64,000 nt of DNA from Litsea cubeba. Lineage: Eukaryota > Streptophyta > Magnoliopsida > Laurales > Lauraceae. The stretch lies in assembly GCA_012931725.1 (NCBI GenBank), contig CM022953.1, positions 27,679,205-27,743,204 on the forward strand. The letters are read 5' to 3'. A program made the translations under genes and the position numbers. The notes under the pieces are model-generated. The model did not search any database and was not told the DNA's origin. It worked only from the letters and a program-made list of their open reading frames with translations. Shown piece by piece: positions 32,318 through 44,141 of the stretch; the stretch's first letter is position 1, and each line of letters starts with the position of its first letter.

Positions 32318-34081
32318 TCACGTAATGATCTTCTCCGAATCCTCACTGTCTGGAACCTGGGCCGCGCCCTGGTGAACTCGGCCCTCGCTGCCGCCAGCAT
32401 CTCCTGCCTCAACGAACTTTGGAATGTGGCCTTCTTTGGCCAACTTCTCCAGATACCTCTGCAAGGAGTTGCAGTCCTCGGTCTTGTGCCCGCTACCTTT
32501 GTGGTAAGAGCAGTAGAGCTTGCTCCGGCTGCTGGAGGCGGGCTCATTCCTCAAGGGCGGAGGCCACTTGAAGAATGGTTTGGTCTTTATCTTGGTCAGG
32601 ATTCGGTAGATCGGCTCCTTGAAGACGACGTTGACACTCTGACTGGCGCTGGTGGGAGGCCTTGACCTGCTGGTGCCCCCAGACCTGGGTGGTGTGGGCA
32701 CCGCCGAACTGGCTTCCCAAGCCTGCTTGGGCCCCTGCTTCTGGAAGGGCTTCCCGCCTCTCTGCCGAGGCTGGCTGCTCTCCTGCTCGGGCTCTGGATG
32801 CCCGTCTTGATCCCGGGCTCGGATCTCATCTTCCTCCTGGGCGGTGAAGCGCTTTACCCGGGACATCAACTCTGGCATGGATTCTGGGGGGTTCCCGGCC
32901 AAGTCCTTCCGCAAGTCGTGGCCGGGGATCAGGGCATGCTGGAAGGCGTAGATCGCTATCTCTTCCCTGGTGCCCTCAATCTGGCTGTAGACCGCCCAGA
33001 ATCGCTGGGCGAAGATGGCGAGGGTCTCACCCTGTTTCATTCTTAGGGCGAGGAGGTCCCCTTCTTTCTTGGGGATGACGGTGTAGGCTTGGAACTTCTT
33101 CAGGAAGGAGAGCTGGAGCTCCTTCCAACTCGAAATGGACTTCTCTGGGAGAGAACATAACCATTTCAGGGGGAGGTCACCCAAACTGGAGGAGAAGATT
33201 TTGCAGTTTAGGTGACCCTCATTCCCCCAGATGGACATCTTCTGGGAGAAGTGTCGGAGGTGAGCGGATGGGTCGGACAGTCCGTCGTAGGGGACGAACC
33301 GCGGGACGGAGAACTTTCTGGGCAAGGGGGTGCGCCCGATCTCTTTTGTGAAGGGTGAGCCCCCCAGATCAGTGTGACCACAGATCTGCTTCTGGTCCCG
33401 CACGTCCAGGTTGTGCTGGAGAGCCAATCTGACGCGTTTGTCAAATCGCTCCTGCTCATCGTCCTTCTCTTGAGTCTGGGCCTTTGGCTTTCGCTTGGAG
33501 TGGTTCGGGCTACGACGGCTATGAGTTCGGCCATCGCGGCTATGGTGACTTCGGCTGTTGCTCGAGCCTTCGTCACGGATCTGGCTCCGTTTATGGTCCA
33601 GATGATTTCTGAGGTCCTCGCGGGGAGGCTGGGCTGCCCTGCTGGGGGCGTCCCTCTTTTTCCCTTGAGGCTCGGAGACCTGCCTCAAGGAGGTAGTTTG
33701 CGCTGCCCTCAGCTGCTGCTGGAGCTCGCGAATCAGCTGCTCTTGCCTCTGGAGGAGAGCGTTTTGGGCTTCGAGAACCCCTCCAGTGGCAGGGGGTTGA
33801 ACGTGGCGCGTCTCTCCTACGGCCACGGCTTTGTCCTTCCGAGGACGCTCATGCCGACGCTCATCGCGTCTGGGTGGCATGACTTCTTCTGCTGAGACCG
33901 AGGCCTCGAGTCCCTCTTGGAGTGGGAACTCGACAAAGAGCTGAGAGCCTAAGCGGCCCTCGCCTGCAGACGTGCCATGCATCGTGCGGGAGCGCCCTTG
34001 AGGAGGGACGTCCGTTGACGGTGGTGGCAGCTCGAGCGCTGCTCTTGAGGACTCTACGCCCTTCCTAGCTTTCGGAGGCAT
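32318..34081 (-). CDS. Gag of element B
   Basis: 587 residues from ATG at 34081, 49 bp after the primer site. N-terminal basic and Arg/Ser-rich low-complexity part (to about 220), then the Gag core (DPSAHLRHFSQKMSIWG, LPLKWLCSLPEKSISSW, LLALRMKQGETLAIF, LIPGHDLRKDL; about 265-420), then the Tat-type Cys-His box YCSYHKGSGHKTEDC (about 535-550). The frame is intact, unlike Gag of element A. It would form the particle; the enzymes are missing from this element. Confidence 0.93.
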   Translation of the reverse strand: MPPKARKGVESSRAALELPPPSTDVPPQGRSRTMHGTSAGEGRLGSQLFVEFPLQEGLEASVSAEEVMPPRRDERRHERPRKDKAVAVGETRHVQPPATGGVLEAQNALLQRQEQLIRELQQQLRAAQTTSLRQVSEPQGKKRDAPSRAAQPPREDLRNHLDHKRSQIRDEGSSNSRSHHSRDGRTHSRRSPNHSKRKPKAQTQEKDDEQERFDKRVRLALQHNLDVRDQKQICGHTDLGGSPFTKEIGRTPLPRKFSVPRFVPYDGLSDPSAHLRHFSQKMSIWGNEGHLNCKIFSSSLGDLPLKWLCSLPEKSISSWKELQLSFLKKFQAYTVIPKKEGDLLALRMKQGETLAIFAQRFWAVYSQIEGTREEIAIYAFQHALIPGHDLRKDLAGNPPESMPELMSRVKRFTAQEEDEIRARDQDGHPEPEQESSQPRQRGGKPFQKQGPKQAWEASSAVPTPPRSGGTSRSRPPTSASQSVNVVFKEPIYRILTKIKTKPFFKWPPPLRNEPASSSRSKLYCSYHKGSGHKTEDCNSLQRYLEKLAKEGHIPKFVEAGDAGGSEGRVHQGAAQVPDSEDSEKIIT

Positions 34082-34129
34082 GGCTTCTGAGAGATTGAGG
34101 TTAAGAAGGTTGGGAAGGTTGGGATATTA

Positions 34130-34149
34130 CTTTCCCACAGACGGCGCCA
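34130..34149 (-). other. primer-binding site of element B
   Basis: Minus-strand TGGCGCCGTCTGTGGGAAAG two bases (AT) after the 5' LTR end. This TGGCGCC... site is common in plant gypsy elements. Confidence 0.9.
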
Positions 34150-34151
34150 AT

Positions 34152-35046
34152 TGTAGGTGCAGAAAATAATGACCCACAATAAGGGGGAGCCTTAGAGGAC
34201 TTATCCGAGAAGATGATGACTGGGAATGACTGGGTACCGTCCGAAAGCCTGAAAGAGAAGAGCAAACGATCAAAGGACCCTGGCCTGGGCGGCGTAAGGC
34301 TCTCCGATGCCAAAGTCAGTGAATCAACTGGAACAATGGAAGGAGAGGAAGAAGAGAGACAGAGTAACGGCTCTGTGTATGAAATTATGCGTACCTTTAA
34401 TGGTGGTTTGAGCCTCTATTTATAGAGTTTGGGACGTATCTTTGGGAGATATCGTGGTGTGGGTCTCATGATTCGACTGGGAAGTCATGATCAGCCCACG
34501 TTGCCATAAATGCGGTCCAATCCAGCCCACTCTGCATTAAATGCGCGTCGGATCAGCCCACGTCGCATTTAATGCGCGTCTTGTTGGGCCAGATCGTATT
34601 GGACGCCTTTGGCGGTAGGGGATCGTGGGATCTGCCCTCGGGCCTTGCCCTGATGTGGCTTCAGCCGCTTGATGCCGCCCTGTCAGGATATGGCGAAGAT
34701 TGTGAGCGGCTGGATGTCGTGTCTGTCCCACTAGCTCGTGCCCCTATCTCTCCACGTGCCTGATGACGTGGGGGATGAGGGGCGCAAGTGGAGGTTCTTT
34801 CTGGCTTCGGCTTCCATCCTGGCTTCTTCAGCCGAGGTGGAGCTCCCTGCCGAGATGGCACCCGGGGGTGGACCAGTTCGGCGCTAGCGGCCCGGAGCTG
34901 CCTGACTTCGGCCGGACCCCCTGTCCTGGTAGCCGGGGTGAGCTTGGTGCCACGTGGATGGCACGCGGATGGCACGTGAGAGTGCTTAGCCTCATCTGAT
35001 GGCTGTGATTAGCGTAATCCTGTGGTTCTGGAAATCTCCCCACACA
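34152..35046 (-). repeat. 5' LTR of element B
   Basis: 895 bp, differing from the 3' LTR by an 11-bp insertion near 34440 and about five substitutions. Followed by the AGTAC duplication. Confidence 0.95.
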
Positions 35047-35737
35047 AGTACAATACAAATATAGGCGTGTTGTGCATCATGTGTGCATCCTGGAATAGGA
35101 AACAATGTATCATTGTAACTTTTAAGCATTGCTGTAAATCCCTCTCAAGGTAGTTTTACTTACCTTCTTTTTGAGCTTCGAATAGAGTTCAAAAACAATA
35201 AAAAAGCTAGGTGGAGCCCATTACATCCAAACTCAAACTATTATACCCCCTTCCTTATTAGTAGCTTGTTTGTTTTGGAATCAGGGCATGTTTGGAAACT
35301 TTGATAAGTCGGAAATAGAACTTATTCGATTAGGACCATTTGAAATAGAGTTGTTTCAATTAGAGCTTTTACAAGCAGACTGTTTGGTAAGATGTGTATT
35401 ATGTTGGATTCAATCTAAAAGGAAAACTTGTCTTATTAGTATGGGAAACTTCAAATAGTACAAGTTGAATATGCAAACTTGTTATAAAAAAAAAACCAAT
35501 AGTTTTCTAATTTATTTGGGCATTGTTGTTTGATTGGATTCTCTCTCCTTTTGTGGCTTCTATAAAATAAAGGCAAATGTGGTTAATGCCGACTCAATTT
35601 GAGAAGAAAATAGACTTTTCCAAACATTCCAAAGCACTAAAATTTTTGGTTGGTTCAGTTAATTAAGTCAAGTAAAGCCTAATTTTAGACTTGCCAAACG
35701 ACACCATACATTCAAGCTGGGCTTGGAATGCTCTTAC
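35047..35737 (-). other. terpene synthase intron 3, right part
   Basis: AT-rich; no ORF or repeat recognised. Together with 25580-26491 it makes an original intron of about 1.6 kb before element B entered. Confidence 0.6.
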
Positions 35738-36111
35738 CTTGACATCCTTTTAAAACTCCTTTGATATATTGTTTGCACAGAGTTGAAATCATGCTTAGCT
35801 AGTTCAGCTAATGAAGAATTCTTTCTATCTTCTTCATCATATGTCTCTTATGTACCACCTAGCCTCTAGCCTTAGCATTCTCCAATGCAATGGCATCTCC
35901 AAAGAATGCCTTACTTTCTTTAATAGAACTGGGTTTATGTTCCCCTCGATAGCCTTGAGATGTGTGCTTGTGAACTCCCTGGCTTCATCCAAGACTACTT
36001 CCCCTTGAAAGGAAAGGTGTGAAGCTTCATACAAGCTCAGCATCCCCTTGATGTCCATGCAAAGGCTTTCTTTGAAGCCACCCTTCTCATCTTTAAATTT
36101 ATGGAAAGCAT
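35738..36111 (-). pseudogene. terpene synthase exon 3
   Basis: 374 bp, one base too long for its splice phases. Frame AFHKFKDEKGGFK to LEARWYI is clean, then an extra A turns the next codons into stops; the +1 frame resumes with a good match (SSLAELAKHDFNSVQTIYQ) to the donor. Confidence 0.92.
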
Positions 36112-36417
36112 CTGTCACTCTCAAAAGGTAGGGGTTAGATCAAAGCATCAAATGAACTAATAGGATTTCTAAGATTATATAATGCTTTCATGTGGCCATT
36201 TTGTATGGCAAAGGCCATGGAACAACAATTGATGTGGAATTAATGCCCAAAAAAGCCTTCAAAACACAAACAAACATAATCCCATCACTCCAATAAAGCA
36301 AATCACCATAAATTCAAGGAGGGGTTCATTCTATAAAATGTGTACTACGCGCATGTCATGGACATGCATGATTCCACATCTTTCTGACTATTATTTTTCG
36401 AATTTCATATAGACATA

Positions 36418-36430
36418 CACTACAACAAAA
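36418..36430 (+). repeat. CACTA left terminal inverted repeat
   Basis: CACTACAACAAAA; its exact complement ends the element at 43567-43579. Confidence 0.95.
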
Positions 36431-36439
36431 TGCACTATT

Positions 36440-36625
36440 GGTGACACCCTTTGGTGACAAAAAATCAATGTTGTCACGGAATGCACACAACGGTGACAAA
36501 AAATTTTTTTGCTTGTCACGAAAAGTCTTTAGCTTAGGTGCCAAATAGAGAGGAGATTTGGTGACAAAAAAATTTGTCACCAAAAGATCCAATAGATTTG
36601 GTGGCAAAATTTTTTTGTCACCAAT
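36440..36625. repeat. CACTA subterminal repeats, left
   Basis: Six or more GGTGACA or TGTCACC words in 185 bp, in both orientations; the right end (about 43250-43566) has a similar cluster. Confidence 0.85.
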
Positions 36626-36934
36626 GCAATGGCCTAATTTTTACCCTCTCCCGCCTCCACAGCCACGTTTTCCCTCTCCAAGCCCTTTTTCCCCTTTCCA
36701 TCTCTTAATCCCTAAAAGGCTAAAACTGTCTCTCGGTATCATTCTCTCGTTGGTAAACAATCCTTTCCCTCTCCCATCAAATTTTAAGGGGTCAAATGTG
36801 AAATATAACATATTCACCGCAGAAATCCATTCATCTCACAACCCAAACCCTAGCCGCTGGCGAAGAGCTTGCCCTTCTACCCCACCCCCGAAACCATTTT
36901 TTCCTCACTTTTCCCTTCCGCCTATTTTTCCCTT

Positions 36935-37303
36935 GCTCCCGCCCCAGCCCAGGCGGTCCGCCATGGCGAAGAGCTTGCCGCCGAGGACGGCTGCTGTGCA
37001 TCCACTTCTCCTGGACGTCGACGGGGGAGGGGACGGGGGACAAAGATCCGGCGGCCGGGTCGAATACCTCCGCCCAGGACGATGATCGGGCAAAGGAATC
37101 GGCAAGCAGCCGCCGATGACATAGATCTTGCCATCGAGTCGCCGGCAGCGGAGAACTCGAGGGATACCCTCATGCTGGGGCCGATCTCCCAGCGGTTGAA
37201 GCGGGCGTCGAAGATCGAGACGGTGGACGAAGGGACGTCGGAGACGGAGCCGCCGAGGATGAAGATCCGGGGGCCGAGGACGGCGCAAGCGGCAACAGCT
37301 TCC
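36935..37303 (-). pseudogene. captured F-box/kelch-repeat gene fragment (SKIP6-like)
   Basis: Minus-strand coding-like, GC-rich sequence with two to three kelch motifs: PRIFILGGSVSDVPS with FNRWEIGPSMRVS, then LDGKIYVIGGCLP, then VFDPAAG, KWMHSS and VLGGKLFAMADR. Frames change near 37145 and 37000, and both ends are cut, so no product is expected. GC content is far above the surrounding transposon, suggesting capture from a GC-rich exon. In intact proteins kelch repeats form the substrate-binding propeller of an SCF ligase. Confidence 0.75.
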
Positions 37304-39826
37304 TCTTCTTTTCTTTATTTTTGATTCTCCTATAAATCGACTCAATCTCTGTCTTTTCTTCTTACTCCCGAATCGACGGACACCCACAAGGCGGGTTAGG
37401 TAAGTTTTTTTTTTTCCTTTCCCTAAAAGCATATTCTCTGCTCTCTTAACTCTTTTAATGGCGTCGATTTGAACTAGATTTTGTGATAATTGTTTCTTCT
37501 TCTTCATCTAGTGGACTTTGGGCGGTTCTCCGAACAACTCATGTTCTGGAGGTTCCAGATCTGGTTGGAGCTTGATATTTGTATTTTTAGTGAATAGAAT
37601 GGAGTTTTAAGGTTCTGTGATCATTGAACTCCAAAGCCAACTCCAAATAGATGAATTAAAGGTGTGATCATTGAACAAGTGCTCATCGCAATATCATTTA
37701 AATATTGGTCCATTTTTAGATGTCCCACGCTAAAAACAAACCTGGTCATATACCCTAAATCTCCATCACATGCCTGCTATATATACGGTTACAATAAATT
37801 AGGTAGGTTTTATCCATTTTGTGGGAGCTTAATAAATGAGAAGTCATACAATTTTACAACCAAGGTGATGAGGTGCAGTGAATAGATCCAAGGGGGGGCT
37901 TCATCCCAAATGGTCTACCCAATCTATAGGCTTCACACCAAGAAACTCTTCCCTGGACTCAACTACATTACATTCTGCACAACACATCGGCAACAAAAAA
38001 GAATGACATCTGAAAGATATAAATAAAATCAGCAGTGTGGGCATGTAAGGCACTTTTAAAGTATAAATATCCAACAATTCACTACAACCTTGAAATTTTA
38101 AACACTTCAGATGTTTGAATTGTTCTTTAACTGATTATCTAATGAATGTTGGAGTCCCACTGCAAAATTGTCACAAGAAATAAACACAGGGAAAGAGCTC
38201 CAACTTCAAGGAGAGTGCTCAAATCAAGAAGCTTTCAGTTCATCCAGGCCAACACTAGCCTGCATGGGAAAGGAAAATAGCATAAATGTCATATGTGCAT
38301 GCAAATTTGAAACATTTCAGATCATGGACTTCCTTTAGGATGGTTTTGTGAAAATGATATACATGCAGAGCACCTCCAAGCCACAGTTGAGATTTGAGAT
38401 TGGTATGGATAAGAGCCACCAACTGTCAAATAGAGGAAAGCATGCAAATCTTCATTTTGTTGGGTCCACCAAATGGTGGTTTCTCAAGAAATATTTGCGC
38501 AATTTGATATAGCGCATCAAGCTAAGAAGAGTAACAATGTTTTTGGGACTTCTTCAGCAACTTTAGGTGAGTCATTTGCGAGAAAAATTGTTTCTATTTC
38601 CAAAAAATCACAACCAACAGAATTTCAACCGGACCATTAAAGGATTATAATGCGAGATATGATCTTGGAATAACTCAAATCAATTTTGTTTTTCTATGAT
38701 AAACACATCTCTGTTCTCTGATTTTGGTCCTGACAAACAACCGCATGATATGTGAAGATTTAGGACATATTTTTAAATTCCTCGTGATCTTACTTGTTGG
38801 TTTCTCGCGACCAGACTGTTTTGAGAGAATTTGGCATTTTTTGTTTGAACTTTTGTTTACTGTAATGCTGTTGTAGTATTGAACCAACATTTTTGGCATT
38901 TTTTTTTTCACCCTAAAGTTTAGGACATTTGGAAGTTTTCCCTCAAATTAATCCCTTTTAAGCCTCATCTTCTCCACTATCTAACAAATCCAAACCACTC
39001 ACACTTGCCATAATATGTCACTCAATTCTACAATTGACCACTGATAGATTCAATCACAACAAGCACTTCATGTTAGAATACATAATAATTTTAGGCTTTA
39101 AAAGGGAGGGTTACAATCATCAGATCAAGTTACATTTGGCCCAGCGTCTATCCTCAATGCTAACTTACCTCCATAAATTGGATAAGTCTCATGTGGGCCT
39201 GATGGGTGGGGATGATTTGCAAGAGCCAAACTCATCACCTAAGCTTTGAAGTAAGTGGTCACTGGCAATTAGTGTGCAGCTCCATTGGTTAATTAGTTCA
39301 GCACAAGAGATGGCTAGCTATGAATTATGTTCCATTATAAGTTTTCTTTGTTGAATGCTTTTATAAGTTCTGCAAGTGGTTTCTGGCTCCCATAAGAAGA
39401 TTTCTCTTGGGTTGCCCTGTAGGTTATGTGGGAAAAACCTAACCCTGCTGCATTTGTGCATCCAAGTAGTCTTTACAAATTGTTGTTGAACTGATAATCA
39501 TGTTATAGTTTGTAAGCTCCATTAGAATGAGTGTGATGCAATGAATTGTGAGTACTGTGTAGTATAAAATTGTGGTTATACACGATTTCAATGTGTGATT
39601 GTCTTTTCTTTTTTATGTTTAGCAAACTCTATCCCTATCATGTGCTTCTTTGTACAAATAGCACTTGAAACAACTTTCTAAATTCAAATTCTCCCAATGC
39701 AAGCATTTGTGGACATGTATATTTTAAACCTTAAATAATTTTGTTTTAGGGTTTTGCTTTCTTCCCATTGGATTTGCGGGATGCTGTATTCGGTCATTTT
39801 ATTTCTTGTATTATGATGGTAATCAG
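37304..39826. other. CACTA interior without recognised genes
   Basis: 37320-37410 resembles a gene leader (TCTCCTATAAATCGACTC, pyrimidine-rich, GTTAGGTAAG). The remainder is AT-rich with no frame I recognise. Confidence 0.5.
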
Positions 39827-40349
39827 GATTATGTGCCTATTGTTTTCGACAATTTTAGTGCAAATGTGGTGGTTGATGGGAACACTGTGAACTTGGGTTT
39901 GTGGGATACAGCAGGTAAATTTATTACAGACATCCTCACATTATTTCCTTTTCTTCTTCTTTTTAATTTAAAGTACATGTTGTGGTTCTTATTTTCTTTT
40001 CTGACGGATGAGCAGGGCAGGAGGATTATAATAGATTAAGACATTTGAGCTATCGTGGGGCGGATGTTTTTCTACTGGCTCTCTCTCATCAGTAAGGCCG
40101 GTTATGAAAATGTTGCCAAGAAGGTAAACTCAAATTCTTTTTTCTAAAATGAGATTTGCTACTGTTTAGCTTCCAGCCTATTCTTAATTGGGCAAATGGT
40201 ATTTGCCCAAATTATAAAATGTTAAAGGCAGTTACCTTTTCTTATTGCTGATTTTCCACATCTTTTTTCTTTGTTGGTTTTCTAGTGGATTCCTGAACTG
40301 AGGCATTATGCGCCTGGTGTTCCCATAATTCTTGTTGGAACAAAACTTG
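39827..40349 (+). pseudogene. captured ROP/RAC small GTPase fragment, three exons
   Basis: Exons 39827-39914, 40016-40123 and 40286-40349 with GT-AG introns encode DYVPIVFDNFSANVVVDG and LGLWDTAG, then QEDYNRL and SYRGADVFLLA, then WIPELRHYAPGVPIILVGTK, almost identical to plant ROP GTPases (switch I/II region and part of the NKxD-side). A loss of 2 bp in the CTCTCTC stretch near 40083 breaks the middle exon. The P-loop exon and the C-terminal exons are absent. Retained introns mean capture at DNA level. Confidence 0.9.
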
Positions 40350-42140
40350 GTTAGATCTCGTCTTATCCTTTTTTATTCATATCTTGTCATCACATTTTCC
40401 TTTTTCCTTTTCTTGCACTCATCCGTTTCATGTTTACTTTCTAGTAATGAATGATGTAATATATTAACTTAGATCTGTTTATCTCTTTTTAATCATGTGA
40501 TGTCATCACATTCTCTGTTTTTCTTTTTCTTTTTTGTTAACTTTCTGGTAACTTTTGCTCTAATAGGACGCTGGAAACAAGTTCATCCATGTTGTTGAGA
40601 TCTGTAGATGTTAAGGCCTGCCCAGGGGTACTTAAATAGTCTGTGAGAGCTTGTAACTTTAGGGTTGCAATTGTAAAACTGGTATTTGGGCAGTTGGGAA
40701 AAAGGGGAACTCTCTGTCTCTCTCTAAACAAAAGAAGAAGAGGAAGAATAAGGAGAAAGAAAGAAAGAATATGGTTTTCTGCTTTGAATCCCAGTTCCTA
40801 CTACATCTCTCAAATCAGGTGATGTTAGTCATAACTAAGTACGATTTCTATATGGTAAGCAAAATGTAACATTTTCATTCCCATTTACCTATTAAAGAGA
40901 ACTGTTGAAGAAATTAATATAGGAAAAAAAAATTAGTTTGTACATCCATGCTAATAGAACTCTGCATGATATGTCTTTTCCTTCTTCTTCTTCTTCCTCC
41001 TCTTTTTTTTTTTTTTAAGATAGATGCATGTAGTTGAATGCTTCAGAAGCTTCTTGGCCTTTATATGCGACAATCTCTCTATCCAATTTTGTTTGGTAGG
41101 GAGATGGTGATGATCGGGGGCTGTTGTTTGAACATGACTGTTTGTAGATTTGTGTTTGTTTCTGATTTGCAAAGTGAATACTAGAATTCTTTGATTCCTT
41201 CAGTTGTGTATGGATTTGTATGTGTTTGATTTTAAAATTACAGAAGTAAAGCTAGATAGAAGATGATGAAGTGCATAAAACTGTGCTAGGCTTAGCTTGC
41301 CTTTGAAGTTCTAATCTGGGTTTTGTCTGAAACACAATCTCAATCTGTCTATTATATTGAACACTTGAGATTCTGATTTGGTTTTTGTCTGAAGCACCCA
41401 AAGAGCAATCTCAAGTTTGTCTATGACATTGGACGCTTAAAGTTCTGGTTTGGGTTTTCTCTTAACACCGCCAAAGTGCAATCTCAAGTCTCTCTATGAT
41501 ATTAGACGTCATGTTTTAAAAAGTCTAAAATGGGTTTTGCCCAGCCCCATACTTCTGACATGGATTTAGTGTGAATCATTCAAAATAAACCCAAAGTTGG
41601 TTCCTTTTTTTTTCCTTAAGTTATGTTATATTCTTAATTTGAAGACAGATTTTATAGTACATCTATCAATACATGACATTGCCTAAAATCTTGAAAGGAC
41701 TAATAGTTTCTTCTTTTTGTTTTGCCATGCAGATGGAGAGCTCTATTGAACAGCCCCATTGCCTGAGGGTTGCACCTAAGAGCAGTTTTTTTTATTTAAT
41801 TTACATCAATTAATCCTCTAATGCATGTCTCTTGAAATTTTCTATATTAGTTGTTCTTTGAATTTTTACCAGTCTATGAGGACTATGCCTTTATTCTCTG
41901 TTGGTGTATGTGTTGATGCTCAGGATGTAGTTGTTCTGCCTACAACTGGTTTAACCTTGCTCTTTGTAAAAAAAAAAAAGTGTGGATCCGGAATATGCGA
42001 AGAGGTTTGCTGAAGAAACATGGGGGAAACAAAAAGATGTATGGATATGAACTTCCTTTGAACTTTCAGATATGTGTAGTGTGTCCATCATTTATCCTTA
42101 GAAAGAAGTGTCTAATTTGTGACTTTTGATTGGTTTTGCA
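40350..42140. other. CACTA interior without recognised genes
   Basis: AT-rich sequence; 41320-41530 contains two or three loose repeats of a TGAAACAC...CAATCTCAA...TCTATGA phrase about 80 bp apart. No coding frame recognised. Confidence 0.5.
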
Positions 42141-42141
42141 G

Positions 42142-42365
42142 GCTGAGAAGGCTGCTTTTGAAGAAGTGGAGAAAAAGAAAGAAGCGGAGGTATTTTAGCA
42201 CCTTAATAGTTATTTTTCCATCAAAAACAACAAATGGAGGTTCAGATGACGGGTCAAAAACTACAAATGAAGGCTCAGATGGATGATATGAGATCCTGGC
42301 AAAATAATATGGAGGCTATGATGCAATCTATAATGGCGCAAAAGATGGGCACTCCTCTCCATGGT
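42142..42365 (+). other. coiled-coil coding remnant, possibly CACTA transposase-associated
   Basis: Short plus-strand frames read AEKAAFEEVEKKKEAE and, after a gap, QQMEVQMTGQKLQMKAQMDD followed by Met/Gln-rich residues up to a GGTAAG donor-like site. Such Met/Gln coiled coils occur at the end of plant En/Spm-type transposase proteins. Weak call. Confidence 0.35.
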
Positions 42366-43566
42366 AAGACATTTATTCATTGCTTCTAATACATCATCAG
42401 GTGCATGTTAAGTTCAAATAGAAGGCAAATGAAAATGGATAAAATTTCATCTTAAATTCTGAGATATCAGGTGATTTCATTTTCTTAGTTGCAGTTACCA
42501 TGTTGAATCTCTCTTCACAAATGTCACATACCCAAAAGGCATATATAGTGAAGAAATGTTTAAAATGAGAAATAAGTAGCTGTATCATCAAGTCAATCTG
42601 ATTTCTTCCATGCCTCATATACATCAAGTGCCATGATTTGAATGATATGGATTGATGTACATGTGGTGACTTTGGCAGGATTGATATACATTCTTCAAAA
42701 AATGAAAAAAAGAAGTTCTCAATAAGTAAATGCATGCAATATAGTATAGATGTCACATTTATGTACAGGGAAGAAAGCTCCCAATTCTAGTGTTAAATAA
42801 TTACATTTTTTTGTTGCGATTTTATACAGGTAGGTAACTATCAAGATGGAGTTACTTTTTGGCAGTTAACCAAGATGACGAAGATGGAGTTGAAGACTTT
42901 TTGGCAGTTAACCAAGATGATCACCAAGATGCATGGAGTTACTTGTTTTGAATTATTTTTGTAATTAATTTGAACCGACACACCTTGTATGGTTGTTTTG
43001 TAGTTATGTTAAAGCTATTAACTTTGAAGTGTTTATTGTTGAATGATGAATATTTTGAAGGGTTGTGAACTTGGATATTAGAATGTTGACTTGTTAGATA
43101 TTTGATTTGAATGATAGTTTGCATCTTTTGTGGTATAAGTTTTGTTAATGGGTGTATCTGGATATAAATATTTGAAACTTTGTAAGCAGGTGTGAAATGA
43201 TAATTTGGGTGGCACAAATATTTTGATTGTATTTTTTTGTGATAAAAAGAGTATGTCACCATTGAGTGTCAACCTGGTAATATTATTGGTGACACTCATT
43301 TGGTTGTCAAGAAAAATACTTTTAGTGACAATTTTTGTCACAAAAGATATCTTTTCTATGACACCTGTACTTTTGTCACCATTGCTTTTAGTGACACCCT
43401 ACTAGTTTTTGTCACCGTTGACATCATTTCGTGACAAGTGCACAAATTTTGTCACCATTGACTTTTAGTGTCATGGATACAATGACACCCCATCCCGTGT
43501 CACCAAAGATAATAGGTGACAAAAAATGGGCCTTTGGTGACATTTTTTCATGTCACCAAAGGTGTT

Positions 43567-43579
43567 TTTTGTTGTAGTG
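43567..43579 (-). repeat. CACTA right terminal inverted repeat
   Basis: Reads CACTACAACAAAA on the minus strand. Confidence 0.95.
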
Positions 43580-43858
43580 ATATATAGTACTTATAATATG
43601 TGTGAATTGGCCATGATTCTAGGATGTACAACCCGACTTATATCCAAATATTATTGTAAGATTGAATTATAATACTATAATCTAATATTCAAATGTTATG
43701 TGGGCTAATAATTACCATGCTGTATTATTGGGGTTCGACCTAAGGCTGGACCTTAGCCTGATTAAATCTAACTTGGTCCTCTGGGTCTACCCAACCTTTT
43801 ACAACCTTGCCATCGAAATTGATAAAATTAGTGGCCCATTGTGAGAGGAGAATATTAC

Positions 43859-44120
43859 CTGGTGAGACCTCATACCCATGTTGTCTAAGAAGCCTAAATT
43901 GGAGTGCTACTGCGTGAAGATCCTTCTTTGTCTTAAAGGTTGCTTTGCTTGTTGCTATTGTGTTTAGCACTTCTTTAATCTCCTTGTTGAAGAGATATCC
44001 CAATCCTAGCCGTTGGATAGTGTCAACCAGCTCCATTTTCTCTATTGGATTAACTACTTCCTTCATCAAATGCTTTACATCGCCCATTAGCTTCTCGATG
44101 TACATTTCATGATTCTCTTT
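43859..44120 (-). pseudogene. terpene synthase exon 2
   Basis: 262 bp between a TGCAG acceptor and a GTAATA donor, phase 0 to 1. Encodes the N-terminal helical domain with ELVDTIQRLG-like segment and FRLLRQHGYEVSP. Frame intact. Confidence 0.92.
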
Positions 44121-44141
44121 CTGCAAAACAAATCCGACCAT

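Larger units (their letters stand above)
26492..35046 (-). mobile_element. non-autonomous Tat-like gypsy element B (gag plus antisense ORF, pol deleted)
   Basis: 8555 bp flanked by AGTAC duplications (26487-26491 and 35047-35051). On the minus strand: 5' LTR 35046-34152, primer-binding site, gag, a scrap of the integrase C-terminus, a 78-bp tandem array, an antisense spliced ORF on the plus strand, polypurine tract and 3' LTR 27375-26492. RT, RNase H and the integrase core are absent, so it needs enzymes from another element. LTRs are nearly identical apart from an 11-bp indel, so it moved recently. Confidence 0.94.
36418..43579. mobile_element. CACTA (En/Spm) transposon carrying host gene fragments
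   Basis: 7162 bp with 13-bp perfect terminal inverted repeats CACTACAACAAAA and 3-bp duplications ATA (36415-36417, 43580-43582). Both ends are rich in GGTGACA/TGTCACC subterminal motifs, typical binding sites for CACTA transposase. The interior holds an F-box/kelch fragment (minus), ROP GTPase exons with introns (plus) and a short transposase-like piece, but no full transposase. It lies in intron 2 of the terpene synthase pseudogene. Confidence 0.92.

Noticed and set aside
36558..37324. Plus-strand ORFs of 151-175 codons across the GC-rich part of the CACTA element.
   Set aside because: The minus strand encodes recognisable kelch motifs here; plus-strand frames are its shadows.
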